A DNA stretch of 64,000 bases, from positions 1 to 64,000 of the forward strand of contig NZ_OENA01000060.1 of NCBI RefSeq assembly GCF_900239185.1, in the 5' to 3' direction. The notes under the pieces were generated by a model. The model was given only the letters and a program-made list of their open reading frames with translations, was not told where the DNA came from and ran no database searches. Shown in pieces: positions 1 through 7,885 of this stretch. This DNA comes from Tenacibaculum finnmarkense. Its GTDB lineage: Bacteria > Bacteroidota > Bacteroidia > Flavobacteriales > Flavobacteriaceae. The stretch's first letter is position 1. The number at the start of each line of letters is the position of its first letter. A program made the translations under genes and the position numbers.

Positions 1-75
1 TTTGTCCGCTAGAAGTGATCCTAATTTAATACTCCAATATTCCAGCGTGATCCTTCGAAAAAACTGTCCTGTCCA
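1..75. mobile_element. possible insertion-sequence end (IS21-like), remnant
   Basis: The first 75 bases contain two copies of a GTGATCC motif (about 14-21 and 46-53) near the phrase ATTCCAGCGTGATCC and a TGTCCGC end-like sequence at 4-10. Repeated internal motifs near an end recall the multi-repeat termini of IS21-family elements, but no transposase lies to the right. It sits inside the next cassette of the array, which runs off the window. The identification is from memory of similar ends and is weak. Confidence 0.2.
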
Positions 76-92
76 ATTGAGATATTGCACAC

Positions 93-215
93 AACGGTTT
101 GTGTATGAAGCGTTGGGCGTTTAAAAGTACTTCATTTTCAGTTTATCTCTATCTTTATTAATAAGCACAAACTTTGATTTAATGACTTATTGCCCAATGA
201 TTTATACACTTTGTT
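93..215 (-). other. attC-like recombination site A
   Basis: Imperfect palindrome with outer cores AAC (93-95) and GTT (213-215). The arms are about 92-119 and 191-217. After the outer core the left arm has an unpaired GGTTT opposite AAA in the right arm. The inner stem then resumes (GTGTAT...GTTGGGC against GCCCAAT...ATACAC). It closes the TIR/nuclease cassette: GTTGGCATT at 213 repeats that cassette's own 5' boundary. Confidence 0.75.
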
Positions 216-231
216 GGCATTTCGTTATTCT

Positions 232-786
232 TTATTCGTGTTGTATGTAAAACATTTCCAGTAAGTCAATTACTAAATCTGAAGGGTCTTCATCCCTTTC
301 TTTCATTACTAACATTTCCTTTAAATGCTCTTTTGTCATAAATAATATTACTTTTTGGTCATTAGAATAGATTGTATTTCGTCTTATGTGAGCCGAATTA
401 TTAGGTGTTTTTGTACATACTAAAATAGCAAAACGGCCCATTGGATTTGTTAAATAATTCAAGGTTTGATTTACTTCATTAGTACCAATTTCAGTCGCTT
501 CATAATTTTTAAATTCAAATAATATCATTCTTGCATTTAACTCTTGAAACAAATGAAACCAATTTTTTGAATGTTGGTCAGTGTTAGGTACAATATTTCT
601 ATTTGGGAAAATCGCATCTCTGCGATTTACACCAGAATATGTGTTTGCTTGCCTTTGAGGTCTTATTAGAGGCGGAACAAATAAATATGTTAATACTTCT
701 GTACATAAATTCTCAAATTGTACCCATCCTGGACTTCCTAATGGACAAGCATCTAATCTCTGTATGAAATCATTTACTTGGCTCAT
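232..786 (-). CDS. PD-(D/E)xK-type nuclease, partner of TIR-Mrr gene
   Basis: 184-residue protein with a plausible restriction-endonuclease core: Glu25 in an early helix, Asp57 in RRDAIF, and Glu91-x-Lys93 in the strand ILFEFKNY, followed by a helix with Gln107 (EVNQTLNYL). This spacing fits PD-(D/E)xK nucleases. No signal peptide or membrane segment is seen. It overlaps the stop of the upstream TIR-Mrr gene by four bases (ATGA type), so the two are almost certainly co-translated. It is the second gene of a cassette ending at attC-like site A. An anti-phage role is inferred from the partner and the mobile setting; the family was not recognised by name. Confidence 0.7.
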   Translation of the reverse strand: MSQVNDFIQRLDACPLGSPGWVQFENLCTEVLTYLFVPPLIRPQRQANTYSGVNRRDAIFPNRNIVPNTDQHSKNWFHLFQELNARMILFEFKNYEATEIGTNEVNQTLNYLTNPMGRFAILVCTKTPNNSAHIRRNTIYSNDQKVILFMTKEHLKEMLVMKERDEDPSDLVIDLLEMFYIQHE

Positions 787-1628
787 CTTAAAAAGTATTT
801 ATTTAATAATCGTTTTCTCTTTGCTACAAGTTTTTTTAATATTACTCCATCTAAAACCTTAATATCTAAATTTCTTTCACGCTTTGCTTTTTCGATATAT
901 TCTTGTGCAACAGACGTAAGAATACTATTAGTTATTAAAAGTATTTTAGCATCTTCTTTGTTGATGTATTGGTAAAGGTTAATAATCTGATTTAATGAAT
1001 TAATGCTAAATCTTTCTTCCTTATAAAACTTTACTTCAATCATCCAAGTTTCGTGGTTCGGAATTCCAAAAACATCTTTTGTGAATGTTTCTGCTATAAA
1101 GTCAATTTGTTTATCATTATACTTTTGTTCACGCTGAATATTCTTAAACCCATATGCTTTAAGAAAATCGAATGTAAAATCTTCAAATTCGTAAGGTGAG
1201 AAATGTTCAAAAGAAATTTCGGGAATTAATTTTAATTTCTGAATTACTTTGTCAAGTCCTTTTTCAAAATCATTAGTCAAGTTTATAATATCAAATTCTA
1301 AAAATTCACTAGGGACTTGACATTTTTCGATTAGAATTGGAATTATATTTATTTTTCTTTTTCTTGCTTCTTCAAAGAAGAATTGAGGAAATTCAAATTG
1401 AAAATATTTAGATAAAAAAAGGGATTTCGAAAGTAAAATTATCACAGTTTCACTTGTTTCATACATATATTTAATTTGGTCGAAAACATTTTCTCCGACA
1501 CTTATGTCTTTGTAGTCAATAACGACATCAATTTGTTCTCTTTGTAGAGTATCAGAAACTCTATGAGCCATTTGAATATCGTTATGACTGTAAGAAATAA
1601 AAACTCTATTTTTTGTTCTATTTGTCAT
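783..1628 (-). CDS. TIR domain-Mrr-like nuclease fusion
   Basis: 281 residues. The N-terminal half (about 6-130) is a TIR fold: it opens with RVFISYSHND and contains Glu79 in SKYFQFEF, at the position of the catalytic glutamate of NAD-cleaving TIR domains. The C-terminal half (about 145-281) is Mrr/restriction-endonuclease-like: FEDFTFDFLKAYGF, Asp176 in QIDFIAE, and Glu198-x-Lys200 in WMIEVKFY. The start is 29 bp from the 5' cassette boundary, and the gene overlaps the downstream nuclease by 4 bp. TIR domains in bacteria commonly act as NADases or signal producers in abortive infection. Whether this one senses DNA through the nuclease half, or uses both activities, cannot be told from sequence. 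Confidence 0.8.
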   Translation of the reverse strand: MTNRTKNRVFISYSHNDIQMAHRVSDTLQREQIDVVIDYKDISVGENVFDQIKYMYETSETVIILLSKSLFLSKYFQFEFPQFFFEEARKRKINIIPILIEKCQVPSEFLEFDIINLTNDFEKGLDKVIQKLKLIPEISFEHFSPYEFEDFTFDFLKAYGFKNIQREQKYNDKQIDFIAETFTKDVFGIPNHETWMIEVKFYKEERFSINSLNQIINLYQYINKEDAKILLITNSILTSVAQEYIEKAKRERNLDIKVLDGVILKKLVAKRKRLLNKYFLR

Positions 1629-1655
1629 TTTTGTTCTTTGTTTCTAATGAATGCC

Positions 1656-1780
1656 AACGTTTTTGTATATGATTTGTTGCGTTTTTCGAGCAACTAATTT
1701 AGTTAATAAAAGTGAAATATAAAATTTAAAAAATGATATTCTTAATTTAAAAAAACTAGCAATAAATTATATACGGTGTT
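1656..1780 (-). other. attC-like recombination site B
   Basis: Outer cores are AAC at 1656-1658 and GTT at 1778-1780. The arms (1653-1682 and 1756-1782) pair as GTATATGATTTGTTGC with GCAATAAATTATATAC, after an unpaired spacer of GTTTTT opposite three bases. The right core GTTATGTTTA repeats the 5' boundary of the noncoding cassette. The left core GTTGGCATT (minus strand) starts the TIR cassette. Confidence 0.75.
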
Positions 1781-2211
1781 ATGTTTATCGGTTTTGAGTT
1801 CTAAATAATCATTCTATTTAAATTTTATTCCGTTCATTTTTTCCGCTTCACAGCTTAATTTTCGCCTTTTTATTTTTCTTAATTACTTTTTCATGTTTTC
1901 AAAACTCAAATTTCTCATTTTATGATTCAGCTTGATATTCGCGCTGTTCTACTAAAACCTTTTTTCTCCATAGATATATTCACGTTTCTATATTCAGTTT
2001 TAAATGATTTTTTAATTTTTCATTTTATTTCTAAATTGTCTTAAAATACTTTTACAGATTTTAATTTTTTTCTTAAAATAGAGGAGAAGTTATTTTCATC
2101 TTTAGCTTTTTTTGAATATTTTTTTTCGGCGTATAATTATGGTAATTTATTTTTTAGAACTCATAAAATACTCATTAGGAATTTCTGAGGAAATTCCGCC
2201 GTTAAACATAA
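1658..2211. other. cassette without an evident gene
   Basis: Between sites C and B lies a complete cassette of about 550 bp, some 425 bp of it outside site B, with correct matching ends but no convincing reading frame on the cassette strand. The body is T-rich on the plus strand. Next to its 5' boundary is a perfect 8-bp hairpin, GGAATTTC-TGAG-GAAATTCC (2178-2197). It may encode a small RNA, carry a promoter, or be a decayed gene. Confidence 0.6.
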
Positions 2212-2387
2212 CGCTATGTGTAAGAATAGTAAGGGTTTCGAAAGACTGAACTTTCAATTTTCCACTTAGCCAAATTTGCAATTTTTCTTTATTTAATAGT
2301 TCGTAAAATTGTAAATTTTGCGAACTTTGTAAAATGCACTGAACTTTGAATTAAGCACTAAAACCCTTATTGTTTTTACACTTTGTT
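2210..2387 (-). other. attC-like recombination site C (long loop)
   Basis: Outer cores are AAC at 2210-2212 and GTT at 2385-2387. The inner stem pairs GTGTAAGAATAGTAAGGGTTT (2218-2238) with AAACCCTTATTGTTTTTACAC (2361-2381) through several G-T pairs. The spacer GCTAT lies opposite AAA. At about 178 bp it is the longest of the five sites, owing to a longer terminal loop. GTTAGGTTTA at the right core repeats the lipoprotein cassette's 5' boundary. Confidence 0.75.
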
Positions 2388-2398
2388 AGGTTTAGTAT

Positions 2399-3130
2399 TT
2401 ATTCTTTCGTTGCAATATATCCCATACTTTTCAATTCTCCACCTTTATCAAATAATGTCATTTCTTTACTTGAATTGATGATATAATATTCTCCATATTT
2501 GTTTCCTTTTACAGAATACTTGTTTCCTTTTTTTATGATGTTTTCAGTTTTATATTCGTCTTTCGGAATTACACCAATAAACTCAGTTCCTTTTTTGTAA
2601 ATTTCATATGGATAACTCGATTTAACCGTAGTGTTTGTAATTTTCCACTTTCCAAAAAGTTTGTATTCTGATTTTAATTTATCATAATTACTATTTCCTG
2701 ATGCAGTTTCAACTTTTTCAACTGGTTTAGATGAAATTGCTTCTGAAAATACTTTATTAAAACTTTTACTCACTTCAGTTTCTTTTCCTTTTGAACCAAC
2801 ATAAGCAAATCCTAACAGCTCTAATTCTCCTGCTAAAACACCTTTTTGTAAAAGTAATTTTGAATCTGGGTTGTTTTTCAAATCTTCTACATTAGAAAGC
2901 CATTTATTATATTTTCCACCTTTTCCAAAGCCGAATTTTTTGAAATCAGATTTCCCTTTAAATGACAATAATTCATCGTATAGAGATTTGAATTCTTCAA
3001 AAAGTTCATTTGTTTTTTCAGTATTATCTACTTTTTCTACGACTTCAATTACTTTACTTTCTTTTTTTTCATTCTTACAAGATGTAAATCCTATAATTGC
3101 AATTGCTGAAATTATTAATATATTTTTCAT
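2399..3130 (-). CDS. lipoprotein of unknown function
   Basis: 243 residues with a lipoprotein signal: charged start, hydrophobic stretch and lipobox GFTSC with Cys18. The mature part begins lysine/glutamate-rich (about 19-45, probably a flexible tether). The C-terminal third (about 165-240) opens YKLFGKWKITNT and is rich in short beta strands (GNKYSVKGNKYGEYYII), suggesting a small beta-sandwich or lipocalin-like fold. No family was recognised. It follows the smaller lipoprotein gene with a 3-bp gap in the same cassette, so both are probably made together and anchored in the envelope. Confidence 0.75.
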   Translation of the reverse strand: MKNILIISAIAIIGFTSCKNEKKESKVIEVVEKVDNTEKTNELFEEFKSLYDELLSFKGKSDFKKFGFGKGGKYNKWLSNVEDLKNNPDSKLLLQKGVLAGELELLGFAYVGSKGKETEVSKSFNKVFSEAISSKPVEKVETASGNSNYDKLKSEYKLFGKWKITNTTVKSSYPYEIYKKGTEFIGVIPKDEYKTENIIKKGNKYSVKGNKYGEYYIINSSKEMTLFDKGGELKSMGYIATKE

Positions 3131-3133
3131 TTC

Positions 3134-3478
3134 TTATTTTTTAGAATAACCCATTGTTGTAATACATAAACTTGCTATTGAAGAAACAGCTTCGGTGTTC
3201 ATTTCATCTAAACCTTTTGTTGCTTCATCTATACAGGTTTTTAAATTTTCTGCTCGAACTTTTAATTCGTCCATAGATACAGAATTATCTACTGTTGCCA
3301 TAAAATCGCTACAGGTTGCTAATTTATTTTCTTCACTTGCACTTTTCCATTCCGACATTTTACTTTTGTGTAAATTTCCGCCTTCATACCATTTTTCCGT
3401 ATTAGACTTTGAATTATTTCCACCGCAACTTACTAAAAGAAACATTCCTAAAACTGTTGTGATAATTATTTTTTTCAT
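3134..3478 (-). CDS. small cysteine-containing lipoprotein
   Basis: 114 residues with lipobox LLVSC (Cys18). The mature part contains WYEGGNLHKSKMSEWKSASE followed by NKLATCSDF, a pattern I associate with small accessory lipoproteins whose function is not known. Three further cysteines (in LATCSDF, LKTCIDE and SLCITT) may form disulfides. The start lies 33 bp from the cassette 5' boundary. It is the first gene of a two-gene lipoprotein cassette. Confidence 0.75.
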   Translation of the reverse strand: MKKIIITTVLGMFLLVSCGGNNSKSNTEKWYEGGNLHKSKMSEWKSASEENKLATCSDFMATVDNSVSMDELKVRAENLKTCIDEATKGLDEMNTEAVSSIASLCITTMGYSKK

Positions 3479-3509
3479 ACTGATTTTTCGTTTTTTTTAT
3501 ATTAAACCT

Positions 3510-3631
3510 AACGGTTTGGCTATGCGTAGTTTGGGATTTTGAAACTATTAATTTTCAATTTACTACTAATTTTATTAAATTCTATAAGCTTGAATATTAG
3601 TATATTACCCAAATTACGTATAGCCTTTGTT
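3510..3631 (-). other. attC-like recombination site D
   Basis: The clearest site of the set. Outer cores are AAC at 3510-3512 and GTT at 3629-3631. The spacer GGTTT lies opposite AAA. The inner stem GGCTATGCGTAGTTTGGG (3518-3535) pairs with CCCAAATTACGTATAGCC (3608-3625), differing from perfect only at positions where plus-strand G faces T. GTTAGCCAC at 3629 repeats the 5' boundary of the DprA/RecQ cassette. GTTAGGTTTA (minus strand, from 3512) starts the next cassette. Confidence 0.8.
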
Positions 3632-3653
3632 AGCCACTTTACTTTTTTCATTT

Positions 3654-4790
3654 TCAACCAAATAATGTTTTTTGTGATTGAATTGTTCTTTCTTTATGAG
3701 CAAACTTTAATGGTTTTCCTTTTACTGTAATAATTTCATCTTGTTCTTTTAGAAATGAGGAAACTTTTCTTGTACTCCAATCTAATTTAAGTGTATCAAC
3801 TATTTTCTTTGAAGTATATACGCCTTTTTTTAAGAATTCAATAATTTTATATTCAACATCATTTGGGTCAGGTTCTGAAACAACATTTTGATTAATATTT
3901 ATTTGTTGTTCATAACTTAAAACATTCCCTTTTGAATCAACAGGAACAGCTCCTTTTTGTATTAGTTGGTTATTCGCATTTTTCTCATTAAAATCTGGTT
4001 TTCTGACAAATATTTTTCGTCCTTTTCTTAATCCATCTACAACGCCCGACCAAGTACCGCCTTTATTGCTTGATTCTGCAACAAAGATTTCATTTGCTAA
4101 ACCATAAATGATTGGATTACGAGCCATTGCTAAGCCTACACTCCAAGTCGCTTTTGGATAGAAAGCACTCAATACCATCACATCACCATCAATGATTTGT
4201 TTATAATATTTTTTAAAGCCCGAATTAAATGTTGAAATACCTTGTGGTAGAACAATAATACTTTGTCCTTTATATTTTAGTGCTGAATCTAATGCTTGCT
4301 TATCAACTCCTTTGGCAAAACCACTTACTATAACTTTATAATCTTGGGAAGCTGTTTTAGCAATATTATCTGTAAAATCCAAAGACACTTTATCTGCTTT
4401 TCTTGAACCTACAATAGCGACTGATTTTTCTTTCATTATTGCCTTATTCCCTTTTGTATAAATTAAAGGCGGTGCGTATGTTCTACCTAAATTCTTTTTA
4501 AGAATAGGAGAGTATTCAGGTGAAGTGATTGGTATAATACTGTATCCTTGTTCAAGAAGGTCTTCTACCATAAAAGCATAATTTGATAATTCCTTTATAG
4601 CATTTTGAAATAATAAAATCTCATTTTCATTTAATTCGTAGTTGTCTTTCCATTGTTTTGGTTCAAAATGAAAAAAATCAATAATCGTTTTTTGTTCTTC
4701 AAACAATCTAACAATTATTTCATTCTTTTTTTTTGTTCTAAGTTTTGGCAAATGTGCCAAAGCTAGCCAATACGATAATTCTTCATTCAT
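3654..4790 (-). CDS. DprA/Smf-like Rossmann protein
   Basis: 378 residues. The central DprA fold (about 95-300) shows SVAIVGSRKAD (123-133), the signature SGFAKGVDKQALDSAL (156-171) and IIVLPQGI (178-185). DprA normally binds single-stranded DNA and loads RecA during transformation. A C-terminal segment (about 310-365) resembles the winged-helix tail of DprA. It begins 11 bp after the RecQ-phosphoribosyltransferase gene in the same cassette, so it is probably not the housekeeping dprA. Together they suggest a conflict system built from competence-like parts. The stop is 22 bp from site D. Confidence 0.8.
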   Translation of the reverse strand: MNEELSYWLALAHLPKLRTKKKNEIIVRLFEEQKTIIDFFHFEPKQWKDNYELNENEILLFQNAIKELSNYAFMVEDLLEQGYSIIPITSPEYSPILKKNLGRTYAPPLIYTKGNKAIMKEKSVAIVGSRKADKVSLDFTDNIAKTASQDYKVIVSGFAKGVDKQALDSALKYKGQSIIVLPQGISTFNSGFKKYYKQIIDGDVMVLSAFYPKATWSVGLAMARNPIIYGLANEIFVAESSNKGGTWSGVVDGLRKGRKIFVRKPDFNEKNANNQLIQKGAVPVDSKGNVLSYEQQININQNVVSEPDPNDVEYKIIEFLKKGVYTSKKIVDTLKLDWSTRKVSSFLKEQDEIITVKGKPLKFAHKERTIQSQKTLFG

Positions 4791-4801
4791 ACTATTTCTT
4801 T

Positions 4802-6838
4802 TTATATATCACCTCCTACCGTTCGGGCGATTATTAAAGGTGCTATTTTACTCGCACCTTTATTAGTTAACATTTGCCCAATTTCTTTAATTGTTGCACC
4901 ACTATCAAAAATATCATCAAAGATAATAATATTTTTACCACTTATTTGTTCGGGGTTATTAAACATAAACATTCCTGCAACATTGTCTTTTTTTAAATAA
5001 CCATTTTTAAATACTTTTTGCGGTTGTGTTTCTCCTGTTTTTACAAGATTATGTGAAATAGGAACTTTCAAAACTCTTGAAATTTTTTCTGCAAAATTCT
5101 TAACTAAGTCTCCTGATTCAGTAGGTGGCACATATACAATTAAATCAAACGGTTCTTGTCCATAGTGTTTTCGAAATGCTTTTAATGTCAATTTAAGCAA
5201 AAAGTCAGGAAAATCACCTCCATTATGATATTTGCATCTGTTAAGAGCTGCCCCAACATTTGATACCCCATAATAACTTGAAGCAATACCATTTACGATA
5301 TTAGAACCTCTACTTTCAACTTTCAATATAGGAAAATAAGTTTCTCTAAAATCAGAAAGCACTTTGACTGTTTCAGGTTTCGGATTAGAAATGAATTTTT
5401 GAAGATTTGTATTATCACAATTTTTAATTTGGTCAGGAATTGCATCACCGAGATAATTACACAAAAATTTCATCCTTGAAGTATTCAGGTTGACATATTC
5501 AAGCATTGATTCAAGTTCTTTTAGTTTTAATTCTCTCAATTCTTCAAATGCTTTTGTATTCAATTCAGGTGCATCAAATTGATATTCGTATTTTTTAGAC
5601 CGACCATAAATTACTTCTTTAATAATACCTTGCTCTATTAAGTCTGCTTTAATTACTCGCACCTGAGTTTGTTTAAGATTGGTTGCTTTCATTATTTGAC
5701 GTTCACCCAATTGCTCTCCTTTAACAGCATTGATAACTTTATTGTACTTATTTAAACTTGGTCGTCCACCATCAATGAATGCTTTTGGAAGTTTATAATC
5801 TTCCTCTATTCCTTTATCGTCCTTTGAAGAATTATAAAATAAAATTATACTTGTTGGCTTTCCATCTCTACCTGCTCTCCCTATTTCTTGATAATAATGA
5901 ATTGGTGAGGCTGGTATTTGTGTATGAATTAAAAATCTAATGTCGGGTTTGTCAATTCCCATTCCTAAGGCATTAGTAGAAACAACAGCCTTCCACTTAT
6001 TAGCCATTAAACCATTTTCAACTTCTTTTCTTGTTTCACCATCAAGACCTGCATTATATTCGGTAGTATTTATTTTAAGGTAATCGAACCAACGTGAGTA
6101 TATTTCTGTATTGACTCTTGTTCCTGAATAAATTATTCCTGTTCCCTCAATATTATTTAGGTTCTCAGCAAGCCAAATTAACTTTTCATCCTCTGATTTG
6201 ACGTTGATTACAAATAAGTTGAAATTTTCTCTGATTAGTCGTCCTCTTAATGTTGTTATGTCATTAGATATTTGTTTTTCAACATCAATTTGAACTCTTT
6301 TTGTTGCTGTTGCTGTGGTTGCTAAAACAGGCATATTTTTAGGAAGCAACTGTATTAAATTAATTATTCTCCTAAAAGCTGGTCGGAAATCGTGACCCCA
6401 AACTGAAATAGTATGAGCTTCATCAATTACAATCATTGATAAATTCATTTGTCTTGTAGCCTGTATCCATTCTTGATTCTCTTGTCTTTCAGGTGCTATG
6501 TATAAAATTTTCAGTTGCCCATTTATTGCATCTTGAATCGTTTGTGAATTTTCTTCTCGTGTTTGTTCTGAGTTAATGAAACTTGCACTAACTCCAATTT
6601 TTTTCAACCCTTTAACTTGGTCACGCATTAAGGCAATAAGTGGTGAGAATATGATTGTTAAACCGTCAAATTGTGTAGCAGGAAACTGAAAACACAATGA
6701 TTTTCCAAACCCTGTTTTTTCAATTAAAAGAACTCTTTTACCTTGAAATAGCAAATCAATAGTTTCCCATTGTTCGTTATAAAATCTATCGAATCCAAAA
6801 ATCTGTTTTAGTTTTATTTCAGCTTGTTGTCTATTCAT
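4802..6838 (-). CDS. RecQ-like helicase fused to a phosphoribosyltransferase domain
   Basis: 678 residues. RecQ-type motifs are intact: Walker A TGFGKS (42-47), DEAH (139-142) with ISVWGHDFRPAFRRI, LATTATAT (172-179), and QEIGRAGRDG (317-326). A winged-helix/zinc-like region follows, but the four-cysteine zinc site of RecQ is largely lost. The C-terminus (about 540-678) is a ComF-like phosphoribosyltransferase with the PRPP-binding loop IIIFDDIFDSGATI (637-650). This fusion next to a DprA-like protein is not a housekeeping RecQ. A DNA-sensing or nucleotide-based defence role is inference. The start is 29 bp from the cassette boundary. Confidence 0.85.
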   Translation of the reverse strand: MNRQQAEIKLKQIFGFDRFYNEQWETIDLLFQGKRVLLIEKTGFGKSLCFQFPATQFDGLTIIFSPLIALMRDQVKGLKKIGVSASFINSEQTREENSQTIQDAINGQLKILYIAPERQENQEWIQATRQMNLSMIVIDEAHTISVWGHDFRPAFRRIINLIQLLPKNMPVLATTATATKRVQIDVEKQISNDITTLRGRLIRENFNLFVINVKSEDEKLIWLAENLNNIEGTGIIYSGTRVNTEIYSRWFDYLKINTTEYNAGLDGETRKEVENGLMANKWKAVVSTNALGMGIDKPDIRFLIHTQIPASPIHYYQEIGRAGRDGKPTSIILFYNSSKDDKGIEEDYKLPKAFIDGGRPSLNKYNKVINAVKGEQLGERQIMKATNLKQTQVRVIKADLIEQGIIKEVIYGRSKKYEYQFDAPELNTKAFEELRELKLKELESMLEYVNLNTSRMKFLCNYLGDAIPDQIKNCDNTNLQKFISNPKPETVKVLSDFRETYFPILKVESRGSNIVNGIASSYYGVSNVGAALNRCKYHNGGDFPDFLLKLTLKAFRKHYGQEPFDLIVYVPPTESGDLVKNFAEKISRVLKVPISHNLVKTGETQPQKVFKNGYLKKDNVAGMFMFNNPEQISGKNIIIFDDIFDSGATIKEIGQMLTNKGASKIAPLIIARTVGGDI

Positions 6839-6865
6839 CTGCTGTTCTTTTTTTGTATTGTGGCT

Positions 6866-6986
6866 AACGTTTACTGTATGGTTAGTGGCGTTTTAAAAGA
6901 CTAAACTTTCAGGAAGAAATGAACTTTATAAAAAAGAACCTAACTTTAATATTTGCTCTATGTAGCCATTAACTATACAGATTGTT
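6866..6986 (-). other. attC-like recombination site E
   Basis: Outer cores are AAC at 6866-6868 and GTT at 6984-6986. The inner stem CTGTATGGTTAGTGGC (6874-6889) pairs with GCCATTAACTATACAG (6965-6980). A spacer of GTTTA lies opposite AAT. GTTGGCAACT at 6984 repeats the boundary of the recombinase-proximal cassette at 8732-8723 (minus strand). GTTAGCCAC on the other side starts the DprA/RecQ cassette. Confidence 0.8.
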
Positions 6987-6996
6987 GGCAACTGTT

Positions 6997-7881
6997 TCAC
7001 CTCCCAAATTTGTTTTTCTCTTTTAAAGTTCTTATATCCCAGTCATTCAAATAGATTGTATGTGTTCTTTGGAAATCTCTACTTTTAGTTAAATTTCCAA
7101 AACCAGGACCAGTATATCCATAGTCAGAAGGATTATGCGTGTAAACAGCTCTATCATCAATAATTAATTCATAAGCAGGGAAATCATTATGCCATCCTTT
7201 TACTTGTACATCAATAGACTTACTGGATAAGTTTTTAAAAAGTTCAATTTCTAATTTAAAATCAATATTAGGTGAGAAAGGTTCAGCAAAAGGATACCCT
7301 GCAGAAGCAGAAATCTTGATTGTTGTTGTATCATTTCCTCCATCAGAGAAAGAATGCTTTTTTGAATTATTAATTGATATATCTAAAGGGGCTTCGTCTG
7401 AACGGTCAGAATGTAATTCACTACAAACACCAATATACATATCTTTGTTTGATGCACGAGGCGTATCGTCATGAAAAGGAATCCGTTTTATATATGCTTT
7501 TACTTGATGGCTTTTACCAGAATGTTGGTTATTCTTACTTCCAATTGTTCCGTCTAAATGAGAGAAATGTTTAAAAATTTCGCTTCTAAAATTATAACTA
7601 CCAATTTTTGTTAAATCAATTTCTGCATTTATTGCTAAGCGAGTACTATGCTCGCTATGATGATGAAACATTTCTACATTATCAGTTGCATAATAATTAG
7701 ATAAAGAACCAGGCTCAGGAAGCCAAGTATGCTTTTGAATATTAAAGCTACTTAATTGTCTTATAAACTCTTCTTTGTTGTTAAGTAATTTGAAACGGTT
7801 TGTATTTTCAAAGTAACTTGAAAGAGGTCTACCAAGTGATTTTGGTATAAATGCTTGAAATTTTATTGAAAGTGGAAACAT
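6997..7881 (-). CDS. beta-rich protein of unknown function (perhaps DUF3238-like)
   Basis: 294 residues with no signal peptide or membrane segment. The N-terminus IKFQAFIPKSLGRPL and the stretch YYATDNVEMF...HSTRLAINAE recall DUF3238-type proteins, in which an 'FIP' opening and a 'DNR.F...SSRT' motif recur. That assignment is from memory and tentative. The rest is polar and strand-rich, with many histidines. It follows a membrane-protein gene with a 4-bp gap in the recombinase-proximal cassette, so the two may act as an effector and its immunity or export partner. Confidence 0.65.
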   Translation of the reverse strand: MFPLSIKFQAFIPKSLGRPLSSYFENTNRFKLLNNKEEFIRQLSSFNIQKHTWLPEPGSLSNYYATDNVEMFHHHSEHSTRLAINAEIDLTKIGSYNFRSEIFKHFSHLDGTIGSKNNQHSGKSHQVKAYIKRIPFHDDTPRASNKDMYIGVCSELHSDRSDEAPLDISINNSKKHSFSDGGNDTTTIKISASAGYPFAEPFSPNIDFKLEIELFKNLSSKSIDVQVKGWHNDFPAYELIIDDRAVYTHNPSDYGYTGPGFGNLTKSRDFQRTHTIYLNDWDIRTLKEKNKFGR

Positions 7882-7885
7882 AGTT

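Noticed and set aside
778..975. A plus-strand frame antisense to the TIR-Mrr nuclease gene.
   Set aside because: Shadow of a strongly supported gene on the other strand.
1922..2044. A 40-codon plus-strand frame within the geneless cassette.
   Set aside because: It is opposite to all cassette genes, T-rich, and its product has no recognisable motif. It is most likely chance.
2871..3730. Plus-strand frames in the lipoprotein cassette and over site D.
   Set aside because: They are opposite to lipoprotein genes with clear lipoboxes, and the frame at 3539-3730 runs through the palindrome.
4802..6838. Calling this gene the housekeeping recQ.
   Set aside because: It lies in a mobile cassette, lacks most of the RecQ zinc site and carries a phosphoribosyltransferase domain.
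93..6986. Reading palindromes A-E as ordinary transcription terminators.
   Set aside because: They lack T runs, have long loops and asymmetric spacers, and their outer bases match cassette ends, which terminators would not explain.
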